Shown one piece after another: positions 23,611 to 35,471 of a stretch of 64,000 nucleotides of DNA. Every line of letters starts with the position of its first letter. The stretch's first letter is position 1. Source of the DNA: Chaetomium olivaceum (lineage: Eukaryota; Ascomycota; Sordariomycetes; Sordariales; Chaetomiaceae); the NCBI GenBank assembly GCA_039881045.1, contig JAYWVB010000025.1, forward strand, positions 372,001 to 436,000, in the 5' to 3' direction. The notes under the pieces are model-generated. The model was given only the letters and a program-made list of their open reading frames with translations, was not told where the DNA came from and searched no databases. Both the position numbers and the translations under genes were made by a program.

Positions 23611-25892
23611 TCACCAAACAGATCGTTTCCGCTGTCGAGTCCACTGCCCCGGTTTCTTCCGTTTCTTCGGCTTGACCCTCTACCACCAAGATGTCAGCCA
23701 AACACGCTTTTCAAATTGTAAGTAGCTCCGTAGCCGGACTCACCTTGTACTTGACCCTCTCACTCCCGTCCGGCATCTGCACGATCTCATGCTGGATGTG
23801 GTACCCAAACGCCGGCAGCACCTTGGCCCACACGAGCCAGTACCCGGTGCCAATGACCAGCAGGCTGGTGCCGAGCGTAGGGAAGACAAAATATGGCACT
23901 TGCTTAAGGAAGTTATTTTCAATAAATGGCGCCACCTGCACGAATAGAAGTGACAAGATCCAGAAAATGGTCAACAGCGGTGAACTGCGGAATGTCGTGC
24001 GTTGGTCGGCCCACCGTTCCGAGGGAGCAAAGTTGAGGTAGACGAGGCCAATGGCGAGAAAGACTAGAAGCAAGATTAGAGAGGTGTAGGGCAAATAAAG
24101 AAAGGGAGAACACACGTTTGATCCAGTTGCCGCTGTAGATAAAGACATTGGTGACAAAGTTGTAAACGTCGGGGGTTCGGCAGCCGAGGATGAAGATGAC
24201 GGTAAAGATCCAATGCAAGAAGATGGCACCGGATGGTGCGTTGAACGGCCAGTCGCTAGCCCAGAATCGAGAAAATGGCAGCACGCCCTCTTTGGAAAGC
24301 TCCTGTTTCACTCGGGGCATAGCAAACGACTGCGCAAACGCATTCCCGAGGGCAGACAGGCCGATGAAGAGTGGCACCACCCTGGTCACGAATGTACTCT
24401 CACCCCATACGTTCTCAAAGAACTTGGCCGCGACAACAGTACGCGCTTCAGCAATTTCAATCTTGCTCATGGCCGCAAACTGTGGCAATTAGTAGGAACT
24501 CTCGAGCAACGGAGGATGTGAGTTCTTACGTAGGAAATGTTGGCGAGCACGTAAAATATTGTGACCGCCAATATGGAGATGGGTGCTGCCTTCCTCAGCG
24601 TCTTTGGAGCGTTCCGAACCTCGGTAAGAACCTGCCACCCTGTTAGCCATCCCAACCTCGCTGTCCAACTCCGGTATGGCCTACGTAGTTGGCATTCTCC
24701 CACCCGCTATACGAGTATAGAACCTGTAGCAGAGCAATTGAATATCCGCCGGCTGCCCCCGCTGAGTCAGCATCAAGGGGTCTCGATGAGCCGGCGCCAT
24801 GAAAACTCGAGAAGTTATCGGGTCTCGGCGCTGCCGTCTTGCCAGCGAGGGCGGCAAAGCCAGTGCAAACTAGCAGGCTGAGCATCACGAGCTTGAAGGC
24901 ACCAAAGCCATTGCTCAACCAGATACCCCACCTCGGGGCAAATGCGTGAATAAGGCAGACGACTGGGATTGTGAGTTACTGTCGGGGCATGTTTGTGTTG
25001 TCGGCGGCATGGACTCACTAGTGATGGCGGCGATGGCGATCCCCTGGTTCTCCCAACTCCCCTCGTGGGATTCCCTTGTGGCAGCATGGAGCAAGTAGCT
25101 GCTGAAGCTGATGCTGTTGCCCGTTGAGATGGCGAAGAGCACGAATTGCACTACTCAAAGGTGAGTAGCCCGTATCGTTCCGGGGGCTGGGGGTGAGTCA
25201 AACCTGCAAAAATACATGTGGCTAGATATCTTGGCCGTTGATACACTCGCTCCAGCTGGGTGAGGGCATATCACGTCAGCCGTTTACTCTCATGTAAGAG
25301 GGGAGTGCCGTGGCTCACATAGACTTTCTCTCCACCCGAACGTGGCAAAGCGGTGCCATACTCAAGGTAGACAAACAATCTAGTGAAGGTCAGCGTCCAA
25401 CCATGGCAACGCAATCTGGATTACCCATACCCGCTACGGGAAGTTAGCCGAAATCCATCAACAACTGAATGCGAAATGGAGGGAGAACTCACCAAAAAGT
25501 CATTAACCCTCCCAAAACCCAAAAGAGGAGCGTGACGCCAACGCTATTGAGATAATATATGATACCCGACGGGGTCGAATATATCCCCGCGCCAACCACC
25601 CGGTTAATAATAAGAAACGCCGTCGACCACGTCCCTAATTTCCTATCTGGAGAGCGCAGCAGTGTTAGGAAGCAAATTCCCTTCACCATACCAGCGGAGG
25701 AGGAGAAGGGCAAGACCAACCTTCAGGAAAAACAAAGTCGCGGTAATCGTCCGATTCGTCGTCTCGGGCAGCCACTGGCGAGACCCCGTTGCTGTAAATG
25801 GTCCCGCCATAGATCCCATGTTCGTCACCGGCGCCATGAGCTTCAGGATCCTTGCTGGCCACAGGTTGCTCGAAAATCTCCGGCTCTTGCAT
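23611..25892 (-). CDS. Amino acid permease, Mup1-type (high-affinity methionine permease family)
   Basis: Plasma-membrane APC-superfamily transporter, about 12 membrane helices, 570 residues. Eleven minus-strand exons: 25892-25721, 25646-25493, 25433-25425, 25379-25319, 25255-25204, 25150-25019, 24962-24685, 24631-24530, 24479-24116, 24063-23744 and 23679-23611. The total is exactly 571 codons, and each junction keeps frame. Helix 1 carries the signature NRVVGAGIYSTPSGI. GTALPRSGGEKVYLERVY and LLQVLYSYSGWENANY are typical of the fungal LAT/Mup1 group. The third exon is only nine bases; skipping it creates a stop. The last exon adds a very basic tail (VKPKKRKKPGQW). If that intron is not spliced the protein ends instead with SPATELLTI. 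Substrate is inferred from family only. Confidence 0.85.
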
Positions 25893-27617
25893 GTCGGCCG
25901 AGCTGGCTGTTCTTCCAGCTCAGTCCTGCCGTCGTTGGTTTTTTACTTGGGGGACCCTGGCCGAGAGCCCTTGTCTTTCCAGCGCGCGGGCGCTGTAACT
26001 GGGCGTGAACCGCCAACGAGGAGAGCTCAGGATGGGCTTGTTGAAGCCCCTCGGTATGGCGCTCGCAGTGTCGAATCACAATAAAACCCCAGCACCCGCC
26101 TCGGTGAGCTGCCCTGTATTGTCACGCCATCCACCGACGCCAAAAACGGAGACCGCGTGGTCCCGGAAATCGTAAGCCACCAAGTCCGAAACGAGTGTCT
26201 CCGGGGCGCAAAGTCGGCAAGCAAGCCGGACCGGAGTAAGCGTACAACTGAAAATGCTTCAACCCCGGGTGTGCCGAATCGAAAGTAACTGCAGGCAGAT
26301 AGGCAGAACCAAGCACATACACAATAGGTAGGTCGTGAATGAACAAGCAAGAGCAAAAGCGGAGAAAGGCAGTTCGGAAAACCCACAGACCCAAACTTCC
26401 TAGCAGAGCCTCATCTCAATGTTACGGGCAACAACTCGCCGAGTCCCCAGAGAATAAGAGCGAGGATTGCCCCCCCGGGCGGGACACCGACCAGGGCGGA
26501 GCATCCCTGCCCCGAGCCATGCACGATGCACGGAACCTGCTGCGAGCTGGAGGCTGAGAAGGACGCAAAGGGTTCCATTCGCTGTCCATGAGCCACTGAA
26601 CGGTTGGGCCAAGCCTCCCCAGCAAGCCAATGCCTGGGGCAGTCCTTGGTGCAACTGCGGCCAGCTCGGTGGACCGGGGGGAGGAGAACAGAACTGCGAG
26701 AACCGAAGCACAAGAGCGAGATTGATTGCTCGAACGAATCGCCTGGATTCGATAAGCGTGGAAAGGACAGTGCGCCGGGGCAGGGGGGTGGGGCAACCCC
26801 AGATTAACCTTGGATGAAAAGACACTGGAAGCGACGTAACGATGGAACCGTACGGTGGGCCGGGTCATCAAGCCATCCGAGGTGACACTTTAATATCGTG
26901 AGCCTGCCCGTTGGGTTGCGCTGACATGAACCTTATATTCATGGCTTGTCCCATTCCATACAACCAGGCGGCACGACAAAAGTGTGGTGACTCGAATTCT
27001 TTGAACATGAGTCGACAGAGAACTCATCGCTGAGATTCCAAGGTTGCTGCCTCGTGGCTTCCCAACCCCTGTCAAAACTTTTAGCTCAGGAGAGCGGGGC
27101 CTCGAAGCGACGCTGCCAAGATTACTCCCCGCCCCCTGTTTCTGCTCGCGTGCTCATTTTGACAGCGGACGACCCTCCGACATTCCATCATAGTTCTTCA
27201 AAACCACCGCATCGCGTTCAAACGACGAGAAAACCAGGCCAGGTCAGCAGTGGGACGTACCCTCGAGCGCGTCAATTCCGTCTCCGGTAAAAAAATACTC
27301 GGTTGCCCCATCGACAAACGTTACACCGCCGCGCAAGCAAGGGAAAGCTGCAGGACGATTCCAATATTCGGAGCCTGGGCTGACTGCGCCGCCGCTTCTC
27401 TGCTGCAACCGCTTATCTGCAATCGCGGCACGGACGGCTCCCACGGCTCTTCGCTGCCGGTCCTCGATCCTGCTTCCCGTCTGCAACCCACCGTGTCGTC
27501 ACCTCCGAGCGACCGAGAACGACAACCAGAAGAGATGATAAAATATTCCTTTTTTTATTGCACCCATATATCGTTCAGTATCTATTTACAGAACACCTCT
27601 TGAACTGTTGTCGCAGT
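25893..27617. other. Intergenic, permease promoter and 3' flank of next gene
   Basis: 1.7 kb without a supportable gene. Several overlapping short open frames on both strands look random. No repeat seen. Confidence 0.5.
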
Positions 27618-30087
27618 TCACAAAAAAACGCCCCGTGCCTGACGCCCTGTAAACACCGCCGCCTCCATGTCCTCCTGTATATGGTTGAGCCGCGCACGCT
27701 GGCTTCTACGCTCCCGGATAACTTCCTCCCATTTGCGCAGGAAGTTGTCTTGGCCTAATGGAATCCTGTTAGCACCCGAAACTGGCTGCAGATCGAAAAG
27801 CGGAGGGGCACAAACTCGGCGAGTTCTCAAACTCAATCTCGAACGTCTTGTACGAGTCGTAATCCGACCCGACATCCACCTCGACGGATTTGCCGTGAAT
27901 ATCAAAGCCTGCTGGCTCAGAGCCTTGGTTTGGTTCGAGGTGTGCTGTTGTTTATCAGCAAGGCTGTCAAGACAAGACGACGACATTCCGAGAAACGCAC
28001 CTTTGACATGTGGCCAACGCGACCCTTTCCTTGAGAACGGCGTTGACCCCTTTTTCGGTTTTAGTTTAACCAGTGTTTGCCCTTCGGCTTTGATTTCAAG
28101 ATCGTCCGTGACTGGCTCCAAGTCAGCAACTGTCGCCCCCAATGCCCGCCCGGGAACTGCCGGGCAAACGTACTGAAAAGGGTAATATATCCCCCCGACC
28201 GCCCCAAATACACCATCAACCTCGAGGAGCTTGCCACGAGCCTTTCCCTCAGAGGCCCCGATAGTGCCGTGCCCGCCGTGACGAATGACGCCACGTCCGA
28301 CTGGGTTGTCCGCCGACCTTCTGCTTCGTGCCATATCTGCAAACGTGCGCTTGAAAACTGGGTGCTCGAGCGGCTGTTGGCTTTGCTAATCGTTACCATG
28401 CGAACGTTGCTGATGTCCAGGACGACCTTTTCGCCCGTAAGTTTGGCCTGAAAGTCGAAGAGTTCTAGGGCGTAGTTAGCATCTGGTGTCTCAGATGGGG
28501 GGCTAGGGTGCGCTAGGCTATACCTTTCAAGCTCAGGAATTGATAGATGCCATTTGGCCTGCTATTGCCCTGCAAAGCCTGCATGTATCCATTGCCCTTG
28601 TCGCTTTCCTTATCGCGGATGTACACGACGTTGGGCAAGCGCTGATCGTATGCGTATGTGGGGATGAGTTGAGCGTTGCTTGCTTTCACTGCACATTAAG
28701 AGTTAGTACAACGAGCGAGAGAGAGAGGGGCATTGTTAGACCCGTACTCCAATATGTCTCCGACTCGTAATCGACCTTGCAATGAAATCTGATACCATCC
28801 GCGAGGGTGCTCCGAAACACCTTCAGCACCCCGTCCCGGAACACCGGTGATGTGAGGGTCTGGGCACTTTTGACAGGTCTGCGCAAAATCGATTAGGGCT
28901 CCGATCGGCATGTCTCAAATTGGCGAGGGGATCGCTCACCCATCAAACAACAGATCCTCCCCGGGCAAGACATTATCTCGCCCCGTACTTGCTCCGTCAC
29001 TCGCGGTAGAGTGCTCATGATCATGCACGACCACCGGAGTCAGAGTATCAATATCACCCAACCCCGTATTTACAAAATTCGATTGTCGTCCAACGAATGA
29101 CGACGGCGCCGATATTGAAGGATGGAGCGGATACGAGTATCCATTCCCAGCTCGCCCATCCCACACTTCCTTCTCTGGTGATACCGGCGAGAGGTTCGAG
29201 ATCGGATCGGAAGCTCGATGCGGAGGAGGCGGTAAGGGCGTGGCGTCTTCTAACAGGGACGGGAGCCCCGTCGTTGCCGTTGCGTTTTGTCGCGAACTTT
29301 GGAGGTGGGCGTAGGTTTGCGTTGTGTAACTGGCATAGTTGACATTCGTCCAATATTGAGGCGCGGCGCCTGGGCTAGGGTAGTCGTGCGGTCCCCAGGA
29401 CGCGGCCTGATAATGCGATGGCTGTTCATGGTGGGCATATGGTGCCCTTGGGGAGGCCATCTCACTCCCAGGGCTCGCTGGGATCATCGGTGCCCTAGGC
29501 GCGAGGTCGGGATCTGTAAGGGTCTCGGCCGCCTGCACTCCGCCGTCCGACATTCCGTACATCGGGCTTGCGCCGAAGCCGTTGATGCTAACCTGCGCCA
29601 TCGTGTTCGTAACTTCGTGGATCGACGCTCTTGGCTCTGGCCCAGGGATAGCGGCTCCGGCATATGCAGATCGAGTCGAGTATGCGCCGGAGGAGCGCGA
29701 GTAGGAGCTAGCATTGGACGGTGACCGTCCCCAGCCCAGGCCGGTCCCGGGCGGGGCATGTACGTGTAATTGTGGCGGCGGAAGGGAAGCTGGCGAGCCC
29801 GAAAATGTAGAACCTGAGGTGTATACAGAGGCTGGTCGTGCAGCAGCAAGAGGAATCGACGTTGAGGTAGGCACGCGACCTTCGACGGGGGACGGCGGGT
29901 CTGGGATTTTCTCGATGCGATAGCGGCTCCCGTTGGATGCCACAAAAATGCTTCGATCGGCGAGCTGAGTCGCAGCATCGAGGGCTGCGGGATCGAAGCT
30001 ACTCTTGAAAAGGTCGGAGAAGGGAATAGTCGCCTCATCAACGACAGGCGGAAGGCTGGGAGCCGGGGAACGACCCCGGGCTGGCAT
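27618..30087 (-). CDS. Conserved-looking fungal protein of unknown function
   Basis: Not assigned to a named family. Seven minus-strand exons: 30087-28940, 28878-28748, 28688-28524, 28464-28174, 28111-28001, 27944-27816 and 27754-27618. They total exactly 704 codons (703 residues), with every junction in frame. The N-terminal 380 residues are disordered, rich in Pro/Ser/Tyr/His. The C-terminal 320 residues look folded, with alternating strands: VKVFRSTLADGIRFHCKVDY, QRLPNVVYIRDKESDKGNGY, FDFQAKLTGEKVVLDISNVR and RLMVYLGRSGGYITLFI. It ends in a basic helix (WEEVIRERRSQRARLNHIQED). The multi-exon structure with consistent phases supports a real gene. A PH-like or other beta fold is conceivable, but this is only a guess. 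Confidence 0.75.
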
Positions 30088-31271
30088 TATGGACGTTGCC
30101 GCGCAAGCCCCATCAGCTCAACCGGCCATGACGGTATCGCGCTGGCATGGAGAGGGAGCGGATCGACACGTCGCATGTGTGCCTCTCCGTGCCTCTTGGC
30201 CTGAGCATATGTAAGGGTTGCTGGAAATCCGCACGAGCGACAGGAATCTGAAAAAGGGACTGAGCAGGGGAAGACATGGGGGAGGGCAGGCAAGAGAGGG
30301 TGGGAAACCGGGGTAATTCTTGGGGCGCTGGGGAGCAGGCTAGGTTGCCCTGTCTGCCCCGGTGCTGCAGGCCCTCGTGCGGGCCAGCTGGGGCTGCGTG
30401 GCTGCGTTAATCCGGGGGTGTGCATCGCTCACCCCTCCCCGATTCAACCTCCTATTCGCGAACCGTTTCTTGGGTTCGCGGGCATTGAAACTGAGTCGCA
30501 CAGCTGCATCATCTGGGATAGGCCGCATCACCTCTTTCATTTTGCCCATGTAATCGAGTCATCCATACTGGCGGTAAGGCTGAGCGCAATTGACTCTTCT
30601 CGGGCAGCAACAGGTGGCGAAAACTCACTCCCGGAACCTCCCACTGCAGCCCTGCCCGTGATCGCTTCCCTGCATTCCATCCACGCAAGTCGCTGCAGCG
30701 CCGTACATACTAACCGAAGCAGAACTACCTCAGGTAGGCAGGTAGATAGATACATTACTACCAAGTGTATGTATCTCCGATAACAATGGATCGTTCTTTT
30801 TGACTGTCGAAGACGAAAGAGGTATGTCGAACTTATCTATCGCCTTATCGGCGCGTGAGGGCAACCTGGAAGCGGCGCCAGCACACCGCCAGATAACATG
30901 GATCATTCGGCACCAAAACGCCGAGTATGTATGTACATTCAGGCCAAAAAGCCGCAGCTTCCTTGATGCAGCTCGGAAGCCAGCAACTCGGCCCGCCGCG
31001 ATCTATCGAATTCGAAATTTATGGCAAGTAATTCCAGCGCGCCGCCCGGTGGCACGATTTGCCCACTACCACCTAAAATAAAACACCATTTAAACATCGC
31101 TTATACAATGCCCCATCCCAACGCCCATTCCCCTCCCGTGAATAATATCATTTGCCCGACCATTCATTCCTCATTGCTAAGTTGCCCGTCTCCCGTGTCC
31201 GCCTCAGCCATGGGGCACGACACAAGCCCCTTGTGGCCCCTGCCCCTCAATCCCAACATTGAGCTCCCTGT
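30088..31271. other. Intergenic, upstream of the conserved protein
   Basis: 1.2 kb with no supportable gene. Around 30720-30760 there is a patch of AGGTAGG/TAGATAGATA-type short repeats. Confidence 0.5.
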
Positions 31272-32511
31272 TTACTGGCTTTTCTTCTTCCTCCCACCAC
31301 CCCTCTTCTTCTTTACCCCAGCAGCAGCAGCTGCTGCCGCCTCACCGCCGCCACTGCCCATTTCCTCATCAGTATCACTATTCTCCGCTTTCCCCCGCCC
31401 GCCCTGGCTCGCGCCCCTGCCCCCTTTCTCGTCCCCGTCCACCTTACCGACGATATCCCGTAAAAAGTCCCATTGATCGTCGCCTTCGACCACCTGCTTG
31501 AGCATCTGCGCCGAAACACGCTTAGAGTTGCGCTGCCGCGCCACGTCGGCGCTCTTGGTGACCAGGGCCATCATGAACAGCTCGAGCGCCTTGCCCACCG
31601 CGATCGGGGTCTGCTGCGCCACCTTGCCGACCTCCTCGTCCGCCTGCATGATTCGCTTGATCCGTGCCGTGGGGAACTTGGTCTTGACCGTGGCCGCCTC
31701 GATGGACGGGGGGACCGCTGCCGCCGCTGCCACCACCGACGCCGCCGCGGACACGGGCGCGCTGGCCGATGCGGGCGGGCTCAAAGACTCGTCCCCGGCC
31801 GTGTCGGACGCTGCCGTCTGCGCGGCGACAGCGGCTGCTGCCGCAGCCGCGGCCGCTCTCCGAGGGGGCATCGCGTCGGCCAATTCGTGGAGGTTGTTGT
31901 TGTGTCCTCTGCCGCCCTACCGAGTAGTCGTAGGGATGGTGGTGCGCCTGGGTTTGGGCAGCAATGAGCTCGTGGTGCGGGAGTTGGTGAGGATGCTGAT
32001 GCTGATAATGCTCGTAGTGGAAGTTTTCACGATAAGGCGCTTGGTAAAATGGCGGCTGGTGCTGGTGCTGGTGCTGGTGCTGTTGTGGCGGAGGACCTGC
32101 GGTTGCCGCGTATCCGGTATTGGGTTGCAAATATCCAGTGTTCGAATAACTTGCTGCGCGAGGCAAATAGTGATCGTGCTGCGAGGGGGAGAGTTGTCCT
32201 ACGCCAACACCAAACCCTGGTGTTTGGCTAGTGTTTTGGTTGTGTAGAGGCCGTGCCTGTGCGACCGTCTGTGGTGGCGTCGCAAGCTGGTATTGCCGGC
32301 TTTGTTGAGGCACTTGACTGCTGCTGTGCGGGTGCGTGTGGTGAGCAGTTGCGAAAGAAGCGCTTGCAGGAGACTGCAAGTGCAAAAAGTTTGGCTGGGA
32401 TTGCTGCGATAAAAACAGCTGGGGTTCTGCAGGTTCCGACGGGGGTGTGGGGCCCGAGTGAAAGGAAGACAGATCGGGGCTCTTTGGCGCATAAGTGTCG
32501 TCACCGGACAT
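31272..32511 (-). CDS. bur6: NC2-alpha (Bur6/DRAP1), histone-fold transcription corepressor
   Basis: With NC2-beta it binds TBP on promoter DNA and blocks TFIIA/TFIIB. The histone fold sits at about residues 75-160 of the downstream exon: TKFPTARIKRIMQADEEVGK, then ALELFMMALVTKSADVARQR and QMLKQVVEGDDQWDFLRDIV. These fit NC2-alpha better than NF-YC or Dpb3. A basic tail ends VKKKRGGGRKKKSQ. The N-terminal part (32511-31921, MSGDDTYAPKSPDLSSFHSG) is Gln/His/Pro-rich and lies in a different frame. It is joined here by an intron 31920-31818 (gtaggg to gcgcag), giving 378 residues. That junction is uncertain: a one-base error near 31910 would instead keep the sequence HNNNLHELADAMPPRR, or translation could begin at the ATG at 31871. 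Confidence 0.72.
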
Positions 32512-33907
32512 GACTTCAGCTCGCCGGGAACGGCCAACTAAAACAAACAAAAAAAGATAGGTACTTTGGACAAAAAAACGCGACTGTTTCACGGACCTGA
32601 TTTATGATAGGCTGCCGTGGTCTTGGTGTTCGGCTTCTTGGTCCCTTTGGGTGGGGCGCAGAGTCGCGTTTGCAAACGACAAACGAGGGTCGGAGCGGGG
32701 TGGTTGGAGCTTCAAGTAGGCGAGTTAATAAGGTCGGAGCTCGCTGTGGCTGGGCCACAAAGGCGGCAACGAGCTTCAATCTGGGAGGGGCGAAATGGAG
32801 GGGTAGGTTTGAATGTGGGGCGTCGATGAGCAGGGAGCAGGCAGAACTGCAAGTGGCCAAACGAAAAATAAAACGACGCCAACTACAATCAGGCTGGGAT
32901 CGGCATCATTACTTGGCCGGAATGCTGGGATGAATGCCCGTTTCACAAACATCCACACATGTGAGCTCGTCGCGTGGCATTCACGACATATGAGGCCAAC
33001 AACTTCAATGTGTCGCTGTTAGGTCATCGAGCTAGCCAGCATCTCACAAGCATTTTGGCGGCACAGCCGAAAGGATATGCTGACAATATCTACAGAGGTA
33101 CCTGAGTAGCTACGAGATGCACTGGACTTCCCAAGAAGGCATAGGCATGACTGTTCTGCTGTGCCGTAGACTGTGAAAAGGGGCACCACCTGACACCACA
33201 GCAGCTCCGGGATGGAAGTTTGTTTTTGTGCACTCCATAACAGAGTCTAGCTCTAGTCTGCCACCCATAATACGCCAACACGCACCAGCCGTCTAGAATC
33301 TACCGAAGAGGTGGTTTACATTTGAAGCTACCTTAGGTACCTTACATACTTCCCGATATTTCCAAGCGGCGGCTTAGACGCCACAGCAAATCGAATCTAC
33401 GCAGCACGCTACTAGGAGAGACAACAAACCGGACGTATCGATGTCTGATCAGTTTTGCAATGTGCATTTTATGGACCTCCTAGGTCATCCACCCCGGGCA
33501 TGACTTCGATTTGCAAGATCATTATTGCTTCAATGCCATGACACTTGCCTGGCGTTCCAATTCGAGCTCCTTCCGTTGAGGGAGCAGAAGACCACGCCTT
33601 CCACGTCCAGAAGAATGAATGAACCTGGTATCTGCCTGGCGACTTGTCGCTATAGTGCCTTCCTCCCGTTCCAAGTGTTCCAAATCTGCCTGAACAGTTG
33701 GGTCGTTCTTGCGCCAACTTCAAGCTAGAAAAGGTACAGCTGCCCGCTTCCAGTTTCTGCCTTCAAACTTTTCCGACACCATCATCTGCCTTACCAGAGC
33801 TGCTTCTTTCAGCAACCTAGACCGTCAGATGCCGGTTGAGGAAAGGCGTCAGTACCTACCTTGAAAACCTTCAATTCCAGACACTCGAAAAGCAGGAACC
33901 GCCTAAA
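32512..33907. other. Divergent intergenic region, NC2-alpha/MYND gene
   Basis: 1.4 kb with no supportable gene. Contains short AGGTACCT-type palindromes near 33097 and 33335. Confidence 0.5.
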
Positions 33908-34848
33908 ATGGGCCGCTGGGGTCACTGTAAGCCATCCGTACCTGCTATTTGATCCCCAGTTGCGTGCTGGAGAGGCACTAACCACTTTTCAGGCCTGTTC
34001 GAGGCCGACATCGACCAAGACCGCGCATACGAATTCGCACTAGAGATCGCTGGTGCCGAAGATGGACCTGAGTTTGAGACCCTCTGCTCCTTCGGATACG
34101 CTGGTCTCGCGGTCGACGGAGGCAACGTCGTTGACAAATCTGCCTTGGAAAATGTCCGCCAAAAGCTCGACGCTGGCCTCGGTAACAAGCTCATCGACAA
34201 GTATCGTCTCGCGGCCGCTGCCAACAATACTTGGGAGCATGAGGCCAAGTACAAGGTCATCATTCTCGGTGCTCTCCTGATGGGGACTGGTGCGAAAATC
34301 AGAGATAAGGATCTCCAACATTTCCGTCAGCTTGCTTCCGAGGTCCAGTGCAACGAGGAGTTCACACTCGCCTTGTTCGATACAGGATTTCGTGGCCCGG
34401 GGAAGAGACAGTTTCTCGCCGCTTTGGACAATTACACCCCCGGAACGCCACGCAGTTACAACGAACCAAGTTGTCGTATGTGGAAGCCGCCCCCCCCCCC
34501 CCCTTTCACCTCTTTCTCTCCCTCTCCTTTCCCCCTTCACTGTCCCCCGAGGCAGCTGGGTAAACAGCTCGAGTTATAACCTGCCCCGCATGCCTTGAGG
34601 GTGGCGATGATAAGCTAATATCTCTAAACAGATGCCTGTGGTAAGTCAAAGCAGGACACTGGAAAGGCCCCTTTGAAGTGCAGTGGTTGTCGGAAAGGCT
34701 GGTTCTGCGATAAGGTAGGTTGCAAACATGGCACTGGCGAGAGCATCTGAGCTAACTGAGACATGGGTAGGATTGTCAGCGAAGTCTGTGGAGTGTCCAC
34801 AAAAAGTGTTGCGGTGCGAACGTCAATACTCGAATGTTGAACGTCTAG
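33908..34848 (+). CDS. MYND-type zinc-finger protein
   Basis: Small fungal protein, 219 residues, of unknown specific role. Four exons: 33908-33926, 33993-34472, 34632-34714 and 34771-34848; all phases agree. The first exon encodes only MGRWGH plus one base. The N-terminal 160 residues contain FEADIDQDRAYEFALEIAG and a helical central part (YKVIILGALLMGTGAKIRDK). The C-terminus is a MYND-like zinc finger with the ligands spread over exons 3 and 4: YACGK, LKCSGCRKGWFCDKDCQ, WSVHKKCC. MYND fingers usually bind Pro-rich peptides of partner proteins. The second intron carries a run of 14 C (34490-34503). Confidence 0.8.
34490..34503 (+). repeat. Poly-C run in an intron
   Basis: Fourteen consecutive C bases inside intron 2 of the MYND gene, next to a C/T-rich tract. 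Its length is likely unreliable in sequencing. Confidence 0.8.
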
Positions 34849-35471
34849 TGTAAGAACCCTGAAGTCGTGGAAGGTTTGCGAGGCCTGGGATGATGATAGA
34901 TTACCCGATTGGGCAAGGTCAATTTAGCTCAATTCAATCTGTTCGGACCCACGGGCTGTTGTTCTCATTTGTCATTTGCGGCTGATTCTCATTGTCGACA
35001 CCACTCAAACCCGCCCTCCCTCTCTCGCCAAAAAAAGCTGACACCAAAAAAATAAAGGAGACAAAAAGTCGGAGATGTTGTTCTCCTTCGTTTTCTTGAG
35101 TTTGGGTTCGATTCGACCGAGAATATCGCATCAAGACAGCTCTGTATACTTTGGGTGTGTTCGTTCTTTTGCCCAGCCGGAGCCGCCGTGCCTCGACAGT
35201 CAGTCGGGGCATTTATCCTCGAGACAACGCCATCGAGGCAACACCAACGGTTTTTAATGGTAAATTTACTCTCCCTCCCGCCCAATATCTTATATTCCCT
35301 GCCCGTGATGACCTTTCTTGAGCAACACAAAAAGCCAAAGACGAGAACACAGTGTTGACGAAACCGAGTTTTGCCTCTGGGGTCATCTTCGCTGACATGT
35401 CGATGATGGCATAAATTACTTGATCTAATCTGAGGGCACCCAACTCACACTTTTGCGTTCAATGAACTCTG
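34849..35471. other. Convergent gap containing a small repeat element
   Basis: No protein gene. It holds the candidate terminal-inverted-repeat element at 35016-35183, annotated separately. Confidence 0.5.
35016..35183. mobile_element. Candidate MITE-like element, second copy of the kinase-gene element family
   Basis: 168 bases with imperfect inverted ends. The left end has CTCCCTCTCTCGCCAAAAAA; the right end, read on the other strand, starts CTCCGGCTGGGCAAAAG. A 5-base direct repeat CCGCC flanks it (35011-35015, 35184-35188). Its left end aligns with the left end of the element at 47547 over about 38 bases, sharing GCCAAAAAAAGC, CACCAAA and ATAAAG. It has no coding capacity. The match was judged by eye and the ends are imperfect, so this is a candidate only. 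Confidence 0.4.

Noticed and set aside
31498..32247. 249-codon plus-strand open frame across NC2-alpha
   Set aside because: Antisense to the histone-fold coding exon and low in complexity; no family motif.
33090..33345. AGGTACCT palindromes as a regulatory system
   Set aside because: Too short and too few to separate from chance by eye.
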